Origin: Terriglobia bacterium
GTDB lineage: Bacteria > Acidobacteriota > Terriglobia > Acidiferrales > UBA7541
Length of the DNA stretch: 34,045 nt
Direction: 5' to 3'
Assembly: GCA_020072805.1 (NCBI GenBank)
Contig: JAIQGC010000025.1
Span: 1 to 34,045 of the forward strand
Part shown: positions 9,684 through 17,923 of the stretch, in pieces
How the letters are laid out: each line of letters starts with the position of its first letter
How positions within the stretch are numbered: position 1 is the first letter of the stretch
Made by a program: the position numbers and the translations under genes
Notes under the pieces: generated by a model
Database searches by the model: none
What the model saw: the letters and a program-made list of their open reading frames with translations, nothing else
Told to the model about the DNA's origin: nothing

Positions 9684-10298
9684 GTGAATTCACGCGGCAA
9701 GAAAAAGCACAAGAGCGGCGAGCCGGCACTCTCGCAGCGGTTCATCGATGCGCTGGGCTACGCCGCGCGCATTCACGCGCGGCAGAAGCGCAAGGGCAAG
9801 GAGCATCCCTACGTGGGGCATCTGCTGGGAGTGGCCTCGCTGGTGATCCAGTATGGCGGCGGCGAGGACACGGTCATCGCGGCGCTGTTGCACGACGCGG
9901 TGGAAGACCAGGGCGGGCTGCCGCGGCTGGGGGAGATCCGCAAGATGTTCGGCCCGCGCGTGGCGCGCATCGTGGAAGGCTGCACGGACACGCATGAAGC
10001 CCCCAAGTTGCCGTGGCGCATGCGCAAGGAGGCTTACATCGAGCGGGTGCGGCACGAATCGGCGGAGGTGCGCCTGGTTTCCGCCGCGGACAAGCTTTCC
10101 AATGTGCGCGAAATTCTGGGCGATCACCGCGTGGGCGGCGATGCGGTCTTCGAGCGCTTCAGCGGAGGGAAGGACGGAACGCTGTGGTATTACCGGGCGC
10201 TGGTAAGCGCATACCGCGAGGCGGAGACCACTGCGCTGGTCGAAGAGCTTGACCGCGTCGTTTCCGCGCTGGAGCGCCGCGCGCGGGGGGCCTCCTGA
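9684..10298 (+). CDS. HD-domain hydrolase of the RelA/SpoT (RSH) hydrolase type
   Basis: The 204-residue protein matches the (p)ppGpp hydrolase domain of RSH proteins without synthetase or regulatory domains, i.e. a MESH1/small-alarmone-hydrolase-like protein. Visible elements are HPYVGHLLGVASLV (first metal His), AALLHDAVED (HD motif and following ED), FGPRVARIVEGCTD, and SAADKLSNVREIL (metal Asp). The likely activity is hydrolysis of ppGpp or a related nucleotide, by family inference. GTG 9684 is preceded by GGAGAG. An extra basic N-terminus (RGKKKHK) is present. Confidence 0.88.
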   Translation: MNSRGKKKHKSGEPALSQRFIDALGYAARIHARQKRKGKEHPYVGHLLGVASLVIQYGGGEDTVIAALLHDAVEDQGGLPRLGEIRKMFGPRVARIVEGCTDTHEAPKLPWRMRKEAYIERVRHESAEVRLVSAADKLSNVREILGDHRVGGDAVFERFSGGKDGTLWYYRALVSAYREAETTALVEELDRVVSALERRARGAS

Positions 10299-10421
10299 CG
10301 CGGCCCTTGTGCCGCTAAGCAAAATTGGTCAAAATATATTGGTCCGCGATCCACTCGCTATGATTAAGCCGCCACAATCCGCGAACTTCACCATGGGATA
10401 TTCGCCCTTGGGCCCTCGGTG

Positions 10422-11495
10422 ATGCACAAACAACCCAACCCAGAAAGAATTCCCGGCACGATCGATCGTCAGCACGATCCTCAGGATGCGTTCCTGTGCG
10501 GCTCGGGCGCTGTGCTGGGCGCGCGGATCGTTGCGTCGGAGGAAGTGGACCGCGAGTTTGGCATGCCGGTGGGGAAGTTGCGCAAGCGCGCGGGGATTGA
10601 ATCGGTGGCGCGAGTGGGAGCGGGCGAGAGTGAAGTGACGCTGGGTGCGCGCGCGGCCCAGGAGGCTTTGCGCGCGGCGGGCTGCGCTGCGGGAGAGGTG
10701 GACTGGGTCATCGCCACGAGCGAGACGCATCATTCCTATCCGTCGCTGGCCGCGCAGCTGCATTCACTGCTGCTGGTGCGGGAGAACTGCGGAGCGCTGG
10801 ATGCCGGAGGGGCGTGCCTCGGCGTGCTCAACGCCTTCGCGGTGGCGCAGGCGTTTCTGGGTTCCGGGCAGGCGCGCAATGTGCTGGTGGTCACCTCCGA
10901 TGTGCACAGCTGCATGCTGATCCCGGGGCGCACGGCCGGAGAGTTCGGCGGACTCTTTGGCGACGGCGCGTGCGCGTTTGTGCTGCGCGCGCAGGCGGCC
11001 GGGGAAAATTGCTGGCGCCTGGGAAGATTTCATTTTGGCTGCGCGGGGCAGTATGCGGGAGCCATCCGCGTGGGGCTGGCGCAGGGCGGGTCGCAGGGAA
11101 ACGCGGCCGGTCATGCGCTGGACGTGCAGTTTGACGGCGAAGCGCTCTCCCGCGCGGCGGTTTCGCGCATGGACAAGGTTTTGCGGGAAGTGGCCCTGCG
11201 CAGCGGGCACGCGCTCGAGGACGCCGAGGGATTCGCCACGCACCAGCCCAATCCGCGCCTCGTGGAGATTCTGGCGCGGCAGTTGGGCGTGGCCGCGGAG
11301 AAGTTTCCCCCGCTTGCGCGCGCCAGCGGCAATCTGGGTTCGAGCACCACGGCGGCGGCGCTGCACGCGATTTTGACGGCGCAGGCCGCGCGGCCCGCGG
11401 CGGAGCGCAAGCCGGTCTTTCTGGCGTCGCTCGGGCCGGGATTGATTTTTGGGGGCGGCTGGATCGAGCCGTGTTCGGGCGCGCCGGGTGGGTGA
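10422..11495 (+). CDS. FabH-like beta-ketoacyl-ACP synthase III family protein
   Basis: Thiolase-fold ketosynthase III. The catalytic triad is visible: Cys in ALDAGGACLGVLNAF, His in FATHQPNPR and Asn in ASGNLGSSTTAAAL. The ATSETHHSYPSLA segment and the C-terminal SLGPGLIFGGGW also fit. It probably condenses an acyl-CoA with a malonyl-ACP or a related nucleophile; because no fab genes are adjacent it may serve a specialised pathway rather than housekeeping fatty acid initiation. Start choice is between GTG 10419 and ATG 10422; neither has a strong ribosome-binding site. Its 3' end overlaps the antisense tail of the sensor gene. Confidence 0.88.
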   Translation: MHKQPNPERIPGTIDRQHDPQDAFLCGSGAVLGARIVASEEVDREFGMPVGKLRKRAGIESVARVGAGESEVTLGARAAQEALRAAGCAAGEVDWVIATSETHHSYPSLAAQLHSLLLVRENCGALDAGGACLGVLNAFAVAQAFLGSGQARNVLVVTSDVHSCMLIPGRTAGEFGGLFGDGACAFVLRAQAAGENCWRLGRFHFGCAGQYAGAIRVGLAQGGSQGNAAGHALDVQFDGEALSRAAVSRMDKVLREVALRSGHALEDAEGFATHQPNPRLVEILARQLGVAAEKFPPLARASGNLGSSTTAAALHAILTAQAARPAAERKPVFLASLGPGLIFGGGWIEPCSGAPGG

Positions 11496-12442
11496 AGCTT
11501 TCGCCGCGGCGGTTCCCGCAACGTCCCAGTAAGGAGTTCCCTGAAGATTTGCTCGATCTGCGGGCGGATATTTTCAGGCACGATGAAACTCATTTGCCGC
11601 CCCAGGGCTTCCGCGCGGGTATAGCCGAAGACCTTCTCCGCGGCCGGATTCCAGTCCGTCACTTCGGAATTCAGATTCCATTCGATGGCGATCAGCGGGG
11701 TCTGTTCGATGTGCAGCCGGAGTCTTTGCTGCGATTCGCGCAGGACATCCAGAAGTTTGCGGTGTTCCTCCAAATGTGCGGCCATGACTCCCATGGGAAC
11801 GGTGATGCTGCGCATGAGCAGATAGGCGGTCAGCCACGCGGCAAGCAGCGCGAAGATAGCCATTTTCAGAAGGAGAGCAATGCCCGAAGCATAGGCCGCG
11901 TTGCTCTCCTCGATGGCCTGTTCCATGTGATCGTTTTCCAGCTGGACGAAGTCATTCCAAGCCTTGAGGTTGACTGTCCGCGCGGGGATCAGTTTCCGGT
12001 TGGCCAACTCCATGGCCCCTTTTCGATCGCCCTGTTCCACGATCTGGCGGTTCTCGATGAATGCCAGGATGTAATCCTGGCGCGTTCGCTCCACAATCGC
12101 CAGAAGTTCCTTCTCCTTACCATCATGCACATTCTGCATGAGGGCGCGTACGGCGTCAGAAATAATCTCCAGATTGGCGTTCTGTTCGCGAATCAGAGGC
12201 TCGATCTCGGATTTGTCCTTGGCAACCAGGATATGCGTGGCCAGGATCATGTTTGCGGCGCTGGCGGCCAGGGATTTTTCGGCCTCCTGCGTCATCTTTA
12301 AGCGGTCGTGCACCAGATTTTGATTCTTCTCCAGCAGGGTCATCCGGCTCAAGCCCAGCCAGGCGATGGCCAGCAGGATGATCAGGACCGCGCCGAAACC
12401 GGCGGCCAAGCGTGCGCCAATTCTGAGCTTCTCAGGAGCCAT
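11111..12442 (-). CDS. Chemoreceptor-like membrane sensor with PAS domain, apparently 3'-truncated
   Basis: The first 220 residues are a membrane sensor: TM1 about 10-30, a helical periplasmic domain (four-helix-bundle MCP type), TM2 about 188-210, then RSITVP at the start of a HAMP-like segment. A PAS domain follows (TPLIAIEWNLNSEVTDWN, FGYTRAEALG) and stops fitting near residue 306 (about base 11525). The remaining open frame to 11111 is antisense to the ketosynthase gene and looks non-coding. No kinase, GGDEF or MCP output domain remains. Residues 1-220 align without gaps to the chemoreceptor at 32189. Probably a decayed or truncated gene; ATG 12442 is supported by that alignment. Confidence 0.75.
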   Translation of the reverse strand: MAPEKLRIGARLAAGFGAVLIILLAIAWLGLSRMTLLEKNQNLVHDRLKMTQEAEKSLAASAANMILATHILVAKDKSEIEPLIREQNANLEIISDAVRALMQNVHDGKEKELLAIVERTRQDYILAFIENRQIVEQGDRKGAMELANRKLIPARTVNLKAWNDFVQLENDHMEQAIEESNAAYASGIALLLKMAIFALLAAWLTAYLLMRSITVPMGVMAAHLEEHRKLLDVLRESQQRLRLHIEQTPLIAIEWNLNSEVTDWNPAAEKVFGYTRAEALGRQMSFIVPENIRPQIEQIFRELLTGTLREPPRRKLHPPGAPEHGSIQPPPKINPGPSDARKTGLRSAAGRAACAVKIACSAAAVVLEPRLPLARASGGNFSAATPNCRARISTRRGLGWCVANPSASSSACPLRRATSRKTLSMRETAARESASPSNCTSSA

Positions 12443-12811
12443 GTCTTCCCAAACTCATTGCTCGCCCACGGGTCGCCTCAAGCGCCTATGACCGGGATAA
12501 AGACCCTAAATTCCATTGCAGCTGGATATCCAGAGAAGCTGAAAACTAAAGCTTGGCACTTATTCTATTGAATATAGCTAAGTCTCTAAAAACAATAATG
12601 TTAAATTCCAACTCGAGGATTGAGCGAATGCACTTCCACTGTCGCCTATTCCCCAATCGCCGTGCGCCTGACTGCAATCTCAAGATTGCAGTCCAAGTGT
12701 TCTCAGTCTGAGACGGCGCTGGGTTAGCCAGCATCGGGCTACGAGTCACGGCCGAAGGGAAAGCGCGTATTCGCGGGCCGGGCAATGGAGGGAACTAGAG
12801 TTGTGCCGGAT
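12443..12811. other. Gap upstream of the sensor gene; AT-rich core
   Basis: About 370 bases without a gene. Positions 12500-12610 are clearly AT-richer than the surroundings and hold the probable promoter region of the minus-strand sensor. CTGGATATCCAG (12522-12533) is a perfect 12-bp palindrome. TAATGTTAAAT (12596-12606) resembles a XerD half-site. No convincing -35/-10 pair was identified. Confidence 0.4.
12670..12693. repeat. Perfect 10-bp inverted repeat with TCAA loop
   Basis: GACTGCAATC (12670-12679) and GATTGCAGTC (12684-12693) are perfect reverse complements separated by TCAA. No T-run follows on either strand, so it is not a standard terminator. It may be an operator or an RNA hairpin in the gap between the methyltransferase and the sensor gene. 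Confidence 0.6.
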
Positions 12812-13672
12812 TCAGACCGCGGCGGTGACGCTGATCAGCGTGGCGGTCAAGGTGATGGTATCGCCCTGCTGGCAGCGGCGCAGCCCTTCGAAGACTTCGC
12901 GCATCACTTCCGGTTTCTTCTCCGCGGGCAGCGCGGCAATCAGTTTCTTGAAAGGGGCGGCGCGCTCGCTGATGGACTCCCAGGCGTCTTCCACCGTGCC
13001 CTTCCAGGGCCAGGGCACCGTGTGTTTGGCGGTGGCCACCTCGCGAAAACCGGCGGCGGTGAAGACGGCGGCGAGTTTGGCCGGATCGGCGAAGCGGAAC
13101 ACGCCGGGAGCGTCCGGCGGGGGCGGCGGCAACTGCACGTGCTTGAGGAACGGCCCGAGGGTGATGGAGAAGAGCGGATTTTCCTCGAGGGGGCCCCAGA
13201 CAAGGAAGGAGACCCGCCCGGCGGGTTTCAACACGCGGCGAATTTCCCTGAGTGCCTTGTGCGGCTCGGGAAAAAACATGATGCCGAAGCGGCAGGTGAC
13301 GCGGTCGAACTCGGCGTCGGCAAAGGGCAGATGCTCGGCGTCGGCCACGCGGAACTCCATCTGTGTCAGGCCCTGCGCCTGGGCGTTTTCGCGCGCCCCT
13401 TCGAGCATTTCGGGAACCAGGTCGGTGGCCACCACGCGGCCGGAGGGGCCCACGGCCCGCGCCAGGCTGAGGGAAGGCTCTCCCGTCCCGCTGGCCAGAT
13501 CCAGCACCTGCATGCCGGGCAGCAGTTGGGCGTTTTTCACCACCAGTTCGGTGGCCGCATGCGACTGCACCAGCGATTTTTGATTCCATTTTTTCCAGAG
13601 CGGCGCCGCTCCGGTCCAATCCTTGCGCACGCTCTCCTTCAGTTCCGCCGGGCTTTTGGGGTCGCTGCTCAT
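12812..13672 (-). CDS. Class I SAM-dependent methyltransferase (UbiE/Methyltransf_11-like)
   Basis: The 286-residue protein has SAM-binding motif I VLDLASGTGEPSLSLA near residue 57, the acidic end of strand 2 (VVATDLVPEMLEGAR), VADAEHLPFADAEFDRV, and the post-motif FGIMFFPEPHKALREIRRVLKPAGRV. This is the UbiE/COQ5-like small-molecule methyltransferase group; the substrate cannot be read from sequence. GGAGGAACAG immediately precedes ATG 13672. The C-terminal 90 residues form an all-helical cap typical of such enzymes. Confidence 0.88.
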   Translation of the reverse strand: MSSDPKSPAELKESVRKDWTGAAPLWKKWNQKSLVQSHAATELVVKNAQLLPGMQVLDLASGTGEPSLSLARAVGPSGRVVATDLVPEMLEGARENAQAQGLTQMEFRVADAEHLPFADAEFDRVTCRFGIMFFPEPHKALREIRRVLKPAGRVSFLVWGPLEENPLFSITLGPFLKHVQLPPPPPDAPGVFRFADPAKLAAVFTAAGFREVATAKHTVPWPWKGTVEDAWESISERAAPFKKLIAALPAEKKPEVMREVFEGLRRCQQGDTITLTATLISVTAAV

Positions 13673-13772
13673 TCTGTTCCTCCGCGCAAAAGAGTATCGC
13701 AGATGGGACGAATTCGCGGGAGGGATTCTGTCTTTGCTGTGGCGGGGGAGAAAATGCGGTGGCTTATCCCGC

Positions 13773-13946
13773 TCAGGGCGCGGAGCGCAGGCGGGTGGTG
13801 AATTCGGTGTCCACTGGCGGGACCACGCAAGAGGCGGCTGCGGGCCAGCCGGCGTCGGTGGAAAGATTGCGGCAGAGCGCGGCGGTCGCGTCGCTCACCG
13901 CGGAGGGGTCCACGGCGCCGGCAAGCGGCTCGGCGTAGATCCTTTA
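13773..13946 (-). pseudogene. Severed C-terminal tail of the matrixin gene (in-frame TAA at 13944-13946)
   Basis: Immediately after the protease stop codon TAA (complement of 13944-13946) the same frame stays open for 56 codons to a TGA at 13773-13775. It reads RIYAEPLAGAVDPSAVS and ends TEFTTRLRSAP. This is the expected continuation of the carboxypeptidase-regulatory-like strand SYRIERLAVGAS. A single base change of a tyrosine codon (TAC or TAT) to TAA would explain the stop. No frameshift is involved. Confidence 0.7.
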
Positions 13947-14990
13947 GCTGGCGCCCACGGCCAGGCGCTCGATGCGGTAGCTGCCGTCGAACTGCGCGGG
14001 GCCGGTGCCGCTGCAACTCCATCCGCCTAGCACGCCGGCGACGACATTGCCGCTTGCGGCGTCGAGCGCCACGACGTGCGCTCCAAAGATTCCGCTGACG
14101 CCGGCGGGGACCGCGGGAAGCGAAAGCGCGTTGGCGGGAAGGATGCGCCCGCTGATGCTTCCGGTGTGCACGGTGTCGGAGGGGTCGGGATAGAGCGCGC
14201 GCAGGCCGGTGCGGTCGTCCTCGGCGAGCGGGGCGTCGGGCGCAAGAGTTGTCGGGCGCTGGCCGGTGAACGTGCCCGGGGCGGGCGCGTAGGGGGCCAT
14301 CATGGCGCGCCAGACGGCGGAATGACTGAAGCCGATGGCATGGCCGAGTTCGTGGGTGAGAAGTGACTCCAGATCGTAAGCCGCGGGATTGGCGGCGAGT
14401 GCCTGCGGCGTGGCGAAAGTCGTGTTGGGATCGCCGGGATTGAAGTAGACGTCGGCGTCGAGGATCTCTCCAATTTCCGTGGCCGCCGGGCCGTTGGTCA
14501 GTTGCGCGCCGAGATGGTCGGCGGTGATCACGCGGGTGAAGGCCAGAATGCCGGGGGTGAATCCGGCGTCGGACTGATTGAAGCAGATGGAGTTCAGTCC
14601 GTCGGCGGCGCAGGCCGTGGACGAAGAGACGCGCGCCAGAGGCGCGAGCGTGCCGGGCAACAGAACCGAACCGGAAACTCCGGTCCAGACGCCCAGCGAC
14701 TGCTGAATGGTTTTTTCGATTTCATTCAGGCGGCCCGCGGCGGTCTGGTCCTGCGTGAGGACGGTCAGCGGGCTCGCGCCGAGGCTGGTGCTCCATTGCA
14801 CGGAAAAACTTCCCGCGGCGGTCAGGCGGTGCGCGGGAACGGGGCAGGCCGAGGTTCCAACCACCGCGGAGGAGAGGCGCAGGTCGGCGACGGTCATGTG
14901 CAAGGTGTAGGCGCTCGCGGTCTGCGCGGAAAAAAGCGCGAGCGCAAACGCCAGGACGGCTGCCACGGTTTTCTTGAAGAATTCACTCAT
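13944..14990 (-). CDS. Secreted matrixin-type zinc metalloprotease
   Basis: The 348-residue protein carries an N-terminal signal peptide (VAAVLAFALALFSAQTASA). The metzincin motif HELGHAIGFSHS (HExxHxxGxxH) near residue 215 is followed by AVWRAMMAP as Met-turn, the hallmark of matrixin/M10-like peptidases. After the catalytic domain (ending DDRTGLRALYP) comes a carboxypeptidase-regulatory-like beta segment (TGSISGRI...). The frame ends at a TAA that seems premature; the catalytic part is intact. It is the last gene of a three-gene export operon, 40 bases after the preceding gene. Cleavage target unknown. Confidence 0.88.
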   Translation of the reverse strand: MSEFFKKTVAAVLAFALALFSAQTASAYTLHMTVADLRLSSAVVGTSACPVPAHRLTAAGSFSVQWSTSLGASPLTVLTQDQTAAGRLNEIEKTIQQSLGVWTGVSGSVLLPGTLAPLARVSSSTACAADGLNSICFNQSDAGFTPGILAFTRVITADHLGAQLTNGPAATEIGEILDADVYFNPGDPNTTFATPQALAANPAAYDLESLLTHELGHAIGFSHSAVWRAMMAPYAPAPGTFTGQRPTTLAPDAPLAEDDRTGLRALYPDPSDTVHTGSISGRILPANALSLPAVPAGVSGIFGAHVVALDAASGNVVAGVLGGWSCSGTGPAQFDGSYRIERLAVGAS

Positions 14991-15030
14991 TTTTCATTTC
15001 TCCTCTTTTTCCGCGCCTGGGGTGGCCGGC

Positions 15031-15594
15031 TCATGGCGCCGCCGCGAGCGCGTGCTGCACGCGCGCCCGGAACTCATCCACCGTCACATTCCGCAGTCCT
15101 TCGGCGCGAAACTCCCTGCGTGCGGGGTCGTAGACCGGCAGCGCCGCGGAGTCCTGCGTCAGCCGTTCGCTTCCGCCGCGCGGGCCGCGCGCGATGCGGA
15201 ACGTTCCCTGGGCCCAGCCGAGAATTTTCCAGGGTTCGCCGGGCTGCGCAATCAGGAAAAGAAAAACCTCTTCGCCAGGCCGGAAGCGCGGGACTCCGTC
15301 CACGTGCGCGGTTATTCCGGCAGCGCTCCCGCCCGGCGTGCGCACAGTGAGGATCGGCGAAAGATTTCCCTTTACCGTTTCCAGCACGGCAAAACGCGAA
15401 TCGGTCCAGATCTGCCCGTTTTCCAGGCGGCTCTCCGCGGAGAGGCAGCGCAGCCGCGCGATGGCCGAGGAGGCGCGCGCAAGCTCGGCGAAGTCTAGCC
15501 GCAGAAACGTGGTGGCATTGGCGGCGATGCCGATCAGCAGCAGGCCGGCGAGAAACAACAGCAGGAGAAAACGGCGGCGTTGCGCGTAGCTCAT
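15031..15594 (-). CDS. Exported protein of unknown function, matrixin-operon partner
   Basis: The 187-residue protein begins MSYAQRRRFLLLLFLAGLL, a signal peptide or signal anchor ending near NATTF. The body has alternating strands with recognisable text such as ESRLENGQIWTDSRFAVLE, VKGNLSPILTVRTPGG and RFRPGEEVFLFL. This pattern (threat of transcriptional name aside, no enzyme motif is visible) recurs next to secreted matrixins in my recollection of related genomes, which is knowledge rather than something shown here. ATG 15594 lies one base after the stop of the upstream Ig-like gene, so translation is probably coupled. Confidence 0.82.
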   Translation of the reverse strand: MSYAQRRRFLLLLFLAGLLLIGIAANATTFLRLDFAELARASSAIARLRCLSAESRLENGQIWTDSRFAVLETVKGNLSPILTVRTPGGSAAGITAHVDGVPRFRPGEEVFLFLIAQPGEPWKILGWAQGTFRIARGPRGGSERLTQDSAALPVYDPARREFRAEGLRNVTVDEFRARVQHALAAAP

Positions 15595-15595
15595 C

Positions 15596-17923
15596 CTAGC
15601 GGACCTCCAGCGCGCCCGAAGCGGCGGTTTTGTCGAGATTGGTGTTCTGAATAAAAATCGTGCGCGGGCCGGGCGCGGCGCTGACGGGAATTTGCAGTGT
15701 GAGGTGAATAATGCCCAGTCCGGCGGACTGTTTTCCCGCGACGGTGACGTCGTCCGCGCCGGCCGGTCCCGTGACGGAGTAGGCCATGCTGGTGTCCAGG
15801 CCGCTCCAGGAGAACAGGCAGATTTCCAGTGCGGCGCTGCCGCCGGCGGGGCGCACGGCGGTGAGGGCGTTGCCACCCAGCGTGCAGGTGTTAGTGGCCA
15901 CGGAGAAAAGGCCCAGCGCGGCGACGTTGAGGTCCAGGCTCGCACCGGAGAGGGAACTCCCCGCGCTGCTGGTTTCGACCACGACGATGTCCTTGCCGCT
16001 GGCGGACGGCGAGGAGGCGGTGAGGGCGATCAGTTCATCGGCACCGGGCGGCGCGAGAACCACGAACGAAGCGGTATTGGAAAGCGAGCCGTCGGGATTC
16101 TGGATCTGCACGGAAAGAGTTCCCGCGACGGCGACGTCGGTGGAATTGACCGGCGCCGTGCACTCCTGAGCCGAGAGACAGGTGGTCAGGCGCGGCGTGC
16201 CGCCGATGAGCAGCGTCGAGCCGGGACCGGGGCTGCTGGCGGCAAAGCCGCTTCCCTCAGCTAGCAGGGTGAATCCGGCCGTGCCACCAGCGTAGACGCT
16301 GCCGGGGAGCAGTCCCAGAATCGCCGGTCCCGTGGAAAAATTGACGGTGGCGGAGCCGGATTGCGAAGTGTCCGCCGAACTGATGGCCCGCACGGTGACC
16401 GAGGCGGGCGAAGGGGCGCTGGGCGGGGCCGTGTAGATTCCGCTCGCGTCAATGGCACCGCAGGCCGCGCCGGTGCAGCCCGCTCCGCTTACCTGCCAGA
16501 CCACGCTCTGGTTGTCCGTGCCCAGGACGGTGGAGAAGAACTGCTGCTGCGCGGCGGGCGCGAGCGTGATTGTCCCGGGAGAGACGCTGACCACCACGTG
16601 GGCGATGACGCTGACCTGCGCCGTGCCGCTGACCGTGGAATCGGCCTGGCTCGCGGCGCGCACAGTAACGGGATTGGCTGCGGGAATCACTGCGGGAGAA
16701 AAATAGTCCACCTGCGCGGCGCTGGTCGCGGAAACCGCCTGGCAGGGGTTCGACCCGGCCGCGCAGATCACTCCTACCGTGCCGTTACCTCCGGCGATGC
16801 CGTTGACGCTCCAGTTGAGCGTCGAGCCGGATGCCAGGCTCGATGTGACGCCGAGCGTGAGCCGCTGGCCGGCCGCCCGGGTGGCCGAAGCGGGCGCGAG
16901 CGCAATCGTCCCGCCGCCGCTGCCGATCGTGATGCTTGCTTGCGCGGCGCGGTTCGTGTCCGCCGTCGGCGTGGCCGTGACGGTGACGGATGCGGGACTG
17001 GGCGTTTTTCCAGGCGCCGTGTAGATGACGGTGCTCACGGTCGCGCCGCCCGCAGCCAGCGACGAACTGGCGTTTCCCATTGTGCCGCAGCCCGCGACGC
17101 TGCAGCCCGCGCCGGAGAGCGTCCAGGAGATCGCGGTGTCGGGATTGGAGTTGGCGGCGGGCTGCAGCGTGGCGCTCAGCGTGGCCGTGGCGCCCGGCGC
17201 GACGCTGGCCGGGGCGGAGAGCGCCAGCGTGAACATGCTGGTGACGGCGATCGCGGCGGAAGCTTTTTTCGATGTGTCGGCGGCGGATTGCACGACAAGC
17301 ATAAAAGTGGCCGGAGAGGGAAACGTGCGCGGGGCGGTGTAGTTTCCAGCAGAGTCCACCGTGCCGCAGGAGGCCGGGCAGGGGGTTCCCGTGAGGCTCC
17401 AGGTCACGGCCGTGTCCGGGTGGCCATTGCTGGTGACCACGGCGTGAAACGCGAGCACCGCGCCCAACTCGATCGAGGCCGCGCCGGGCGTGAGGCTGAG
17501 AGTTACGTCGCTGGCCACGGTGATGGTGGCCTCGGCGTATTTTGTGTTGTCGGCGTGGCTGGTGGCGCGCACGTTGACCGCCGCCGGGGAGGGCAGGAGG
17601 GCGGGCGCGGTGTAGACGCCGTCCGCGCTGATCGTGCCGGTGCTGGACTTTCCTCCGGCGAGGCCGTTGACGCTCCATGTGATTGTGCTGTCGGCCGTGC
17701 CACTGACGGTCGCGGCAAATGTCTGCGTGCTGCCCAGCAACACCGTGGCGCTTCCCGGCGTGAGGTTTACTGTGACGGGAGATGGGGGAGGCGCGGTCGG
17801 CGGGGGCGCTACAGGGCTTGCGCCTCCCCCGCCGCAGCCCAGCGTGCACGCACTCACCGAAAGGAGAACCAGAACGCAGCCGGCGCCGACGGGCTTCGGC
17901 CGCGATGAAAGAGAGGGCGTCAT
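15596..17923 (-). CDS. Surface lipoprotein with five Ig-like repeats and a TIG/IPT-like domain
   Basis: The 775-residue protein starts with a signal peptide containing a lipobox candidate (SVSAC at Cys26, or LGC at Cys30) followed by a Gly/Pro-rich linker. Five tandem Ig-like repeats of about 85-100 residues follow; each ends with a variant of GxYTAPxxxPSPAxVxVxAxSxADxS. Cys pairs occur in several repeats. Next is an IPT/TIG-like domain (GPAILGLLPGSVYAGG) and a beta-rich C-terminal domain. It is the likely cell-surface or adhesive partner of the two downstream exported proteins. ATG 17923 has no clear ribosome-binding site. Confidence 0.85.
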   Translation of the reverse strand: MTPSLSSRPKPVGAGCVLVLLSVSACTLGCGGGGASPVAPPPTAPPPSPVTVNLTPGSATVLLGSTQTFAATVSGTADSTITWSVNGLAGGKSSTGTISADGVYTAPALLPSPAAVNVRATSHADNTKYAEATITVASDVTLSLTPGAASIELGAVLAFHAVVTSNGHPDTAVTWSLTGTPCPASCGTVDSAGNYTAPRTFPSPATFMLVVQSAADTSKKASAAIAVTSMFTLALSAPASVAPGATATLSATLQPAANSNPDTAISWTLSGAGCSVAGCGTMGNASSSLAAGGATVSTVIYTAPGKTPSPASVTVTATPTADTNRAAQASITIGSGGGTIALAPASATRAAGQRLTLGVTSSLASGSTLNWSVNGIAGGNGTVGVICAAGSNPCQAVSATSAAQVDYFSPAVIPAANPVTVRAASQADSTVSGTAQVSVIAHVVVSVSPGTITLAPAAQQQFFSTVLGTDNQSVVWQVSGAGCTGAACGAIDASGIYTAPPSAPSPASVTVRAISSADTSQSGSATVNFSTGPAILGLLPGSVYAGGTAGFTLLAEGSGFAASSPGPGSTLLIGGTPRLTTCLSAQECTAPVNSTDVAVAGTLSVQIQNPDGSLSNTASFVVLAPPGADELIALTASSPSASGKDIVVVETSSAGSSLSGASLDLNVAALGLFSVATNTCTLGGNALTAVRPAGGSAALEICLFSWSGLDTSMAYSVTGPAGADDVTVAGKQSAGLGIIHLTLQIPVSAAPGPRTIFIQNTNLDKTAASGALEVR

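Noticed and set aside
12517-12533. Sigma-54-like sequence on the minus strand ahead of the truncated sensor (CTGGATATCCAGCTGCA)
   Set aside because: GG-GC spacing fits but only about 8 of 13 consensus bases match, and the palindrome CTGGATATCCAG explains part of the pattern.
16361-17908. 515-codon plus-strand frame over the Ig-like gene
   Set aside because: Gly/Arg-rich low-complexity translation; the minus strand encodes clear Ig repeats.
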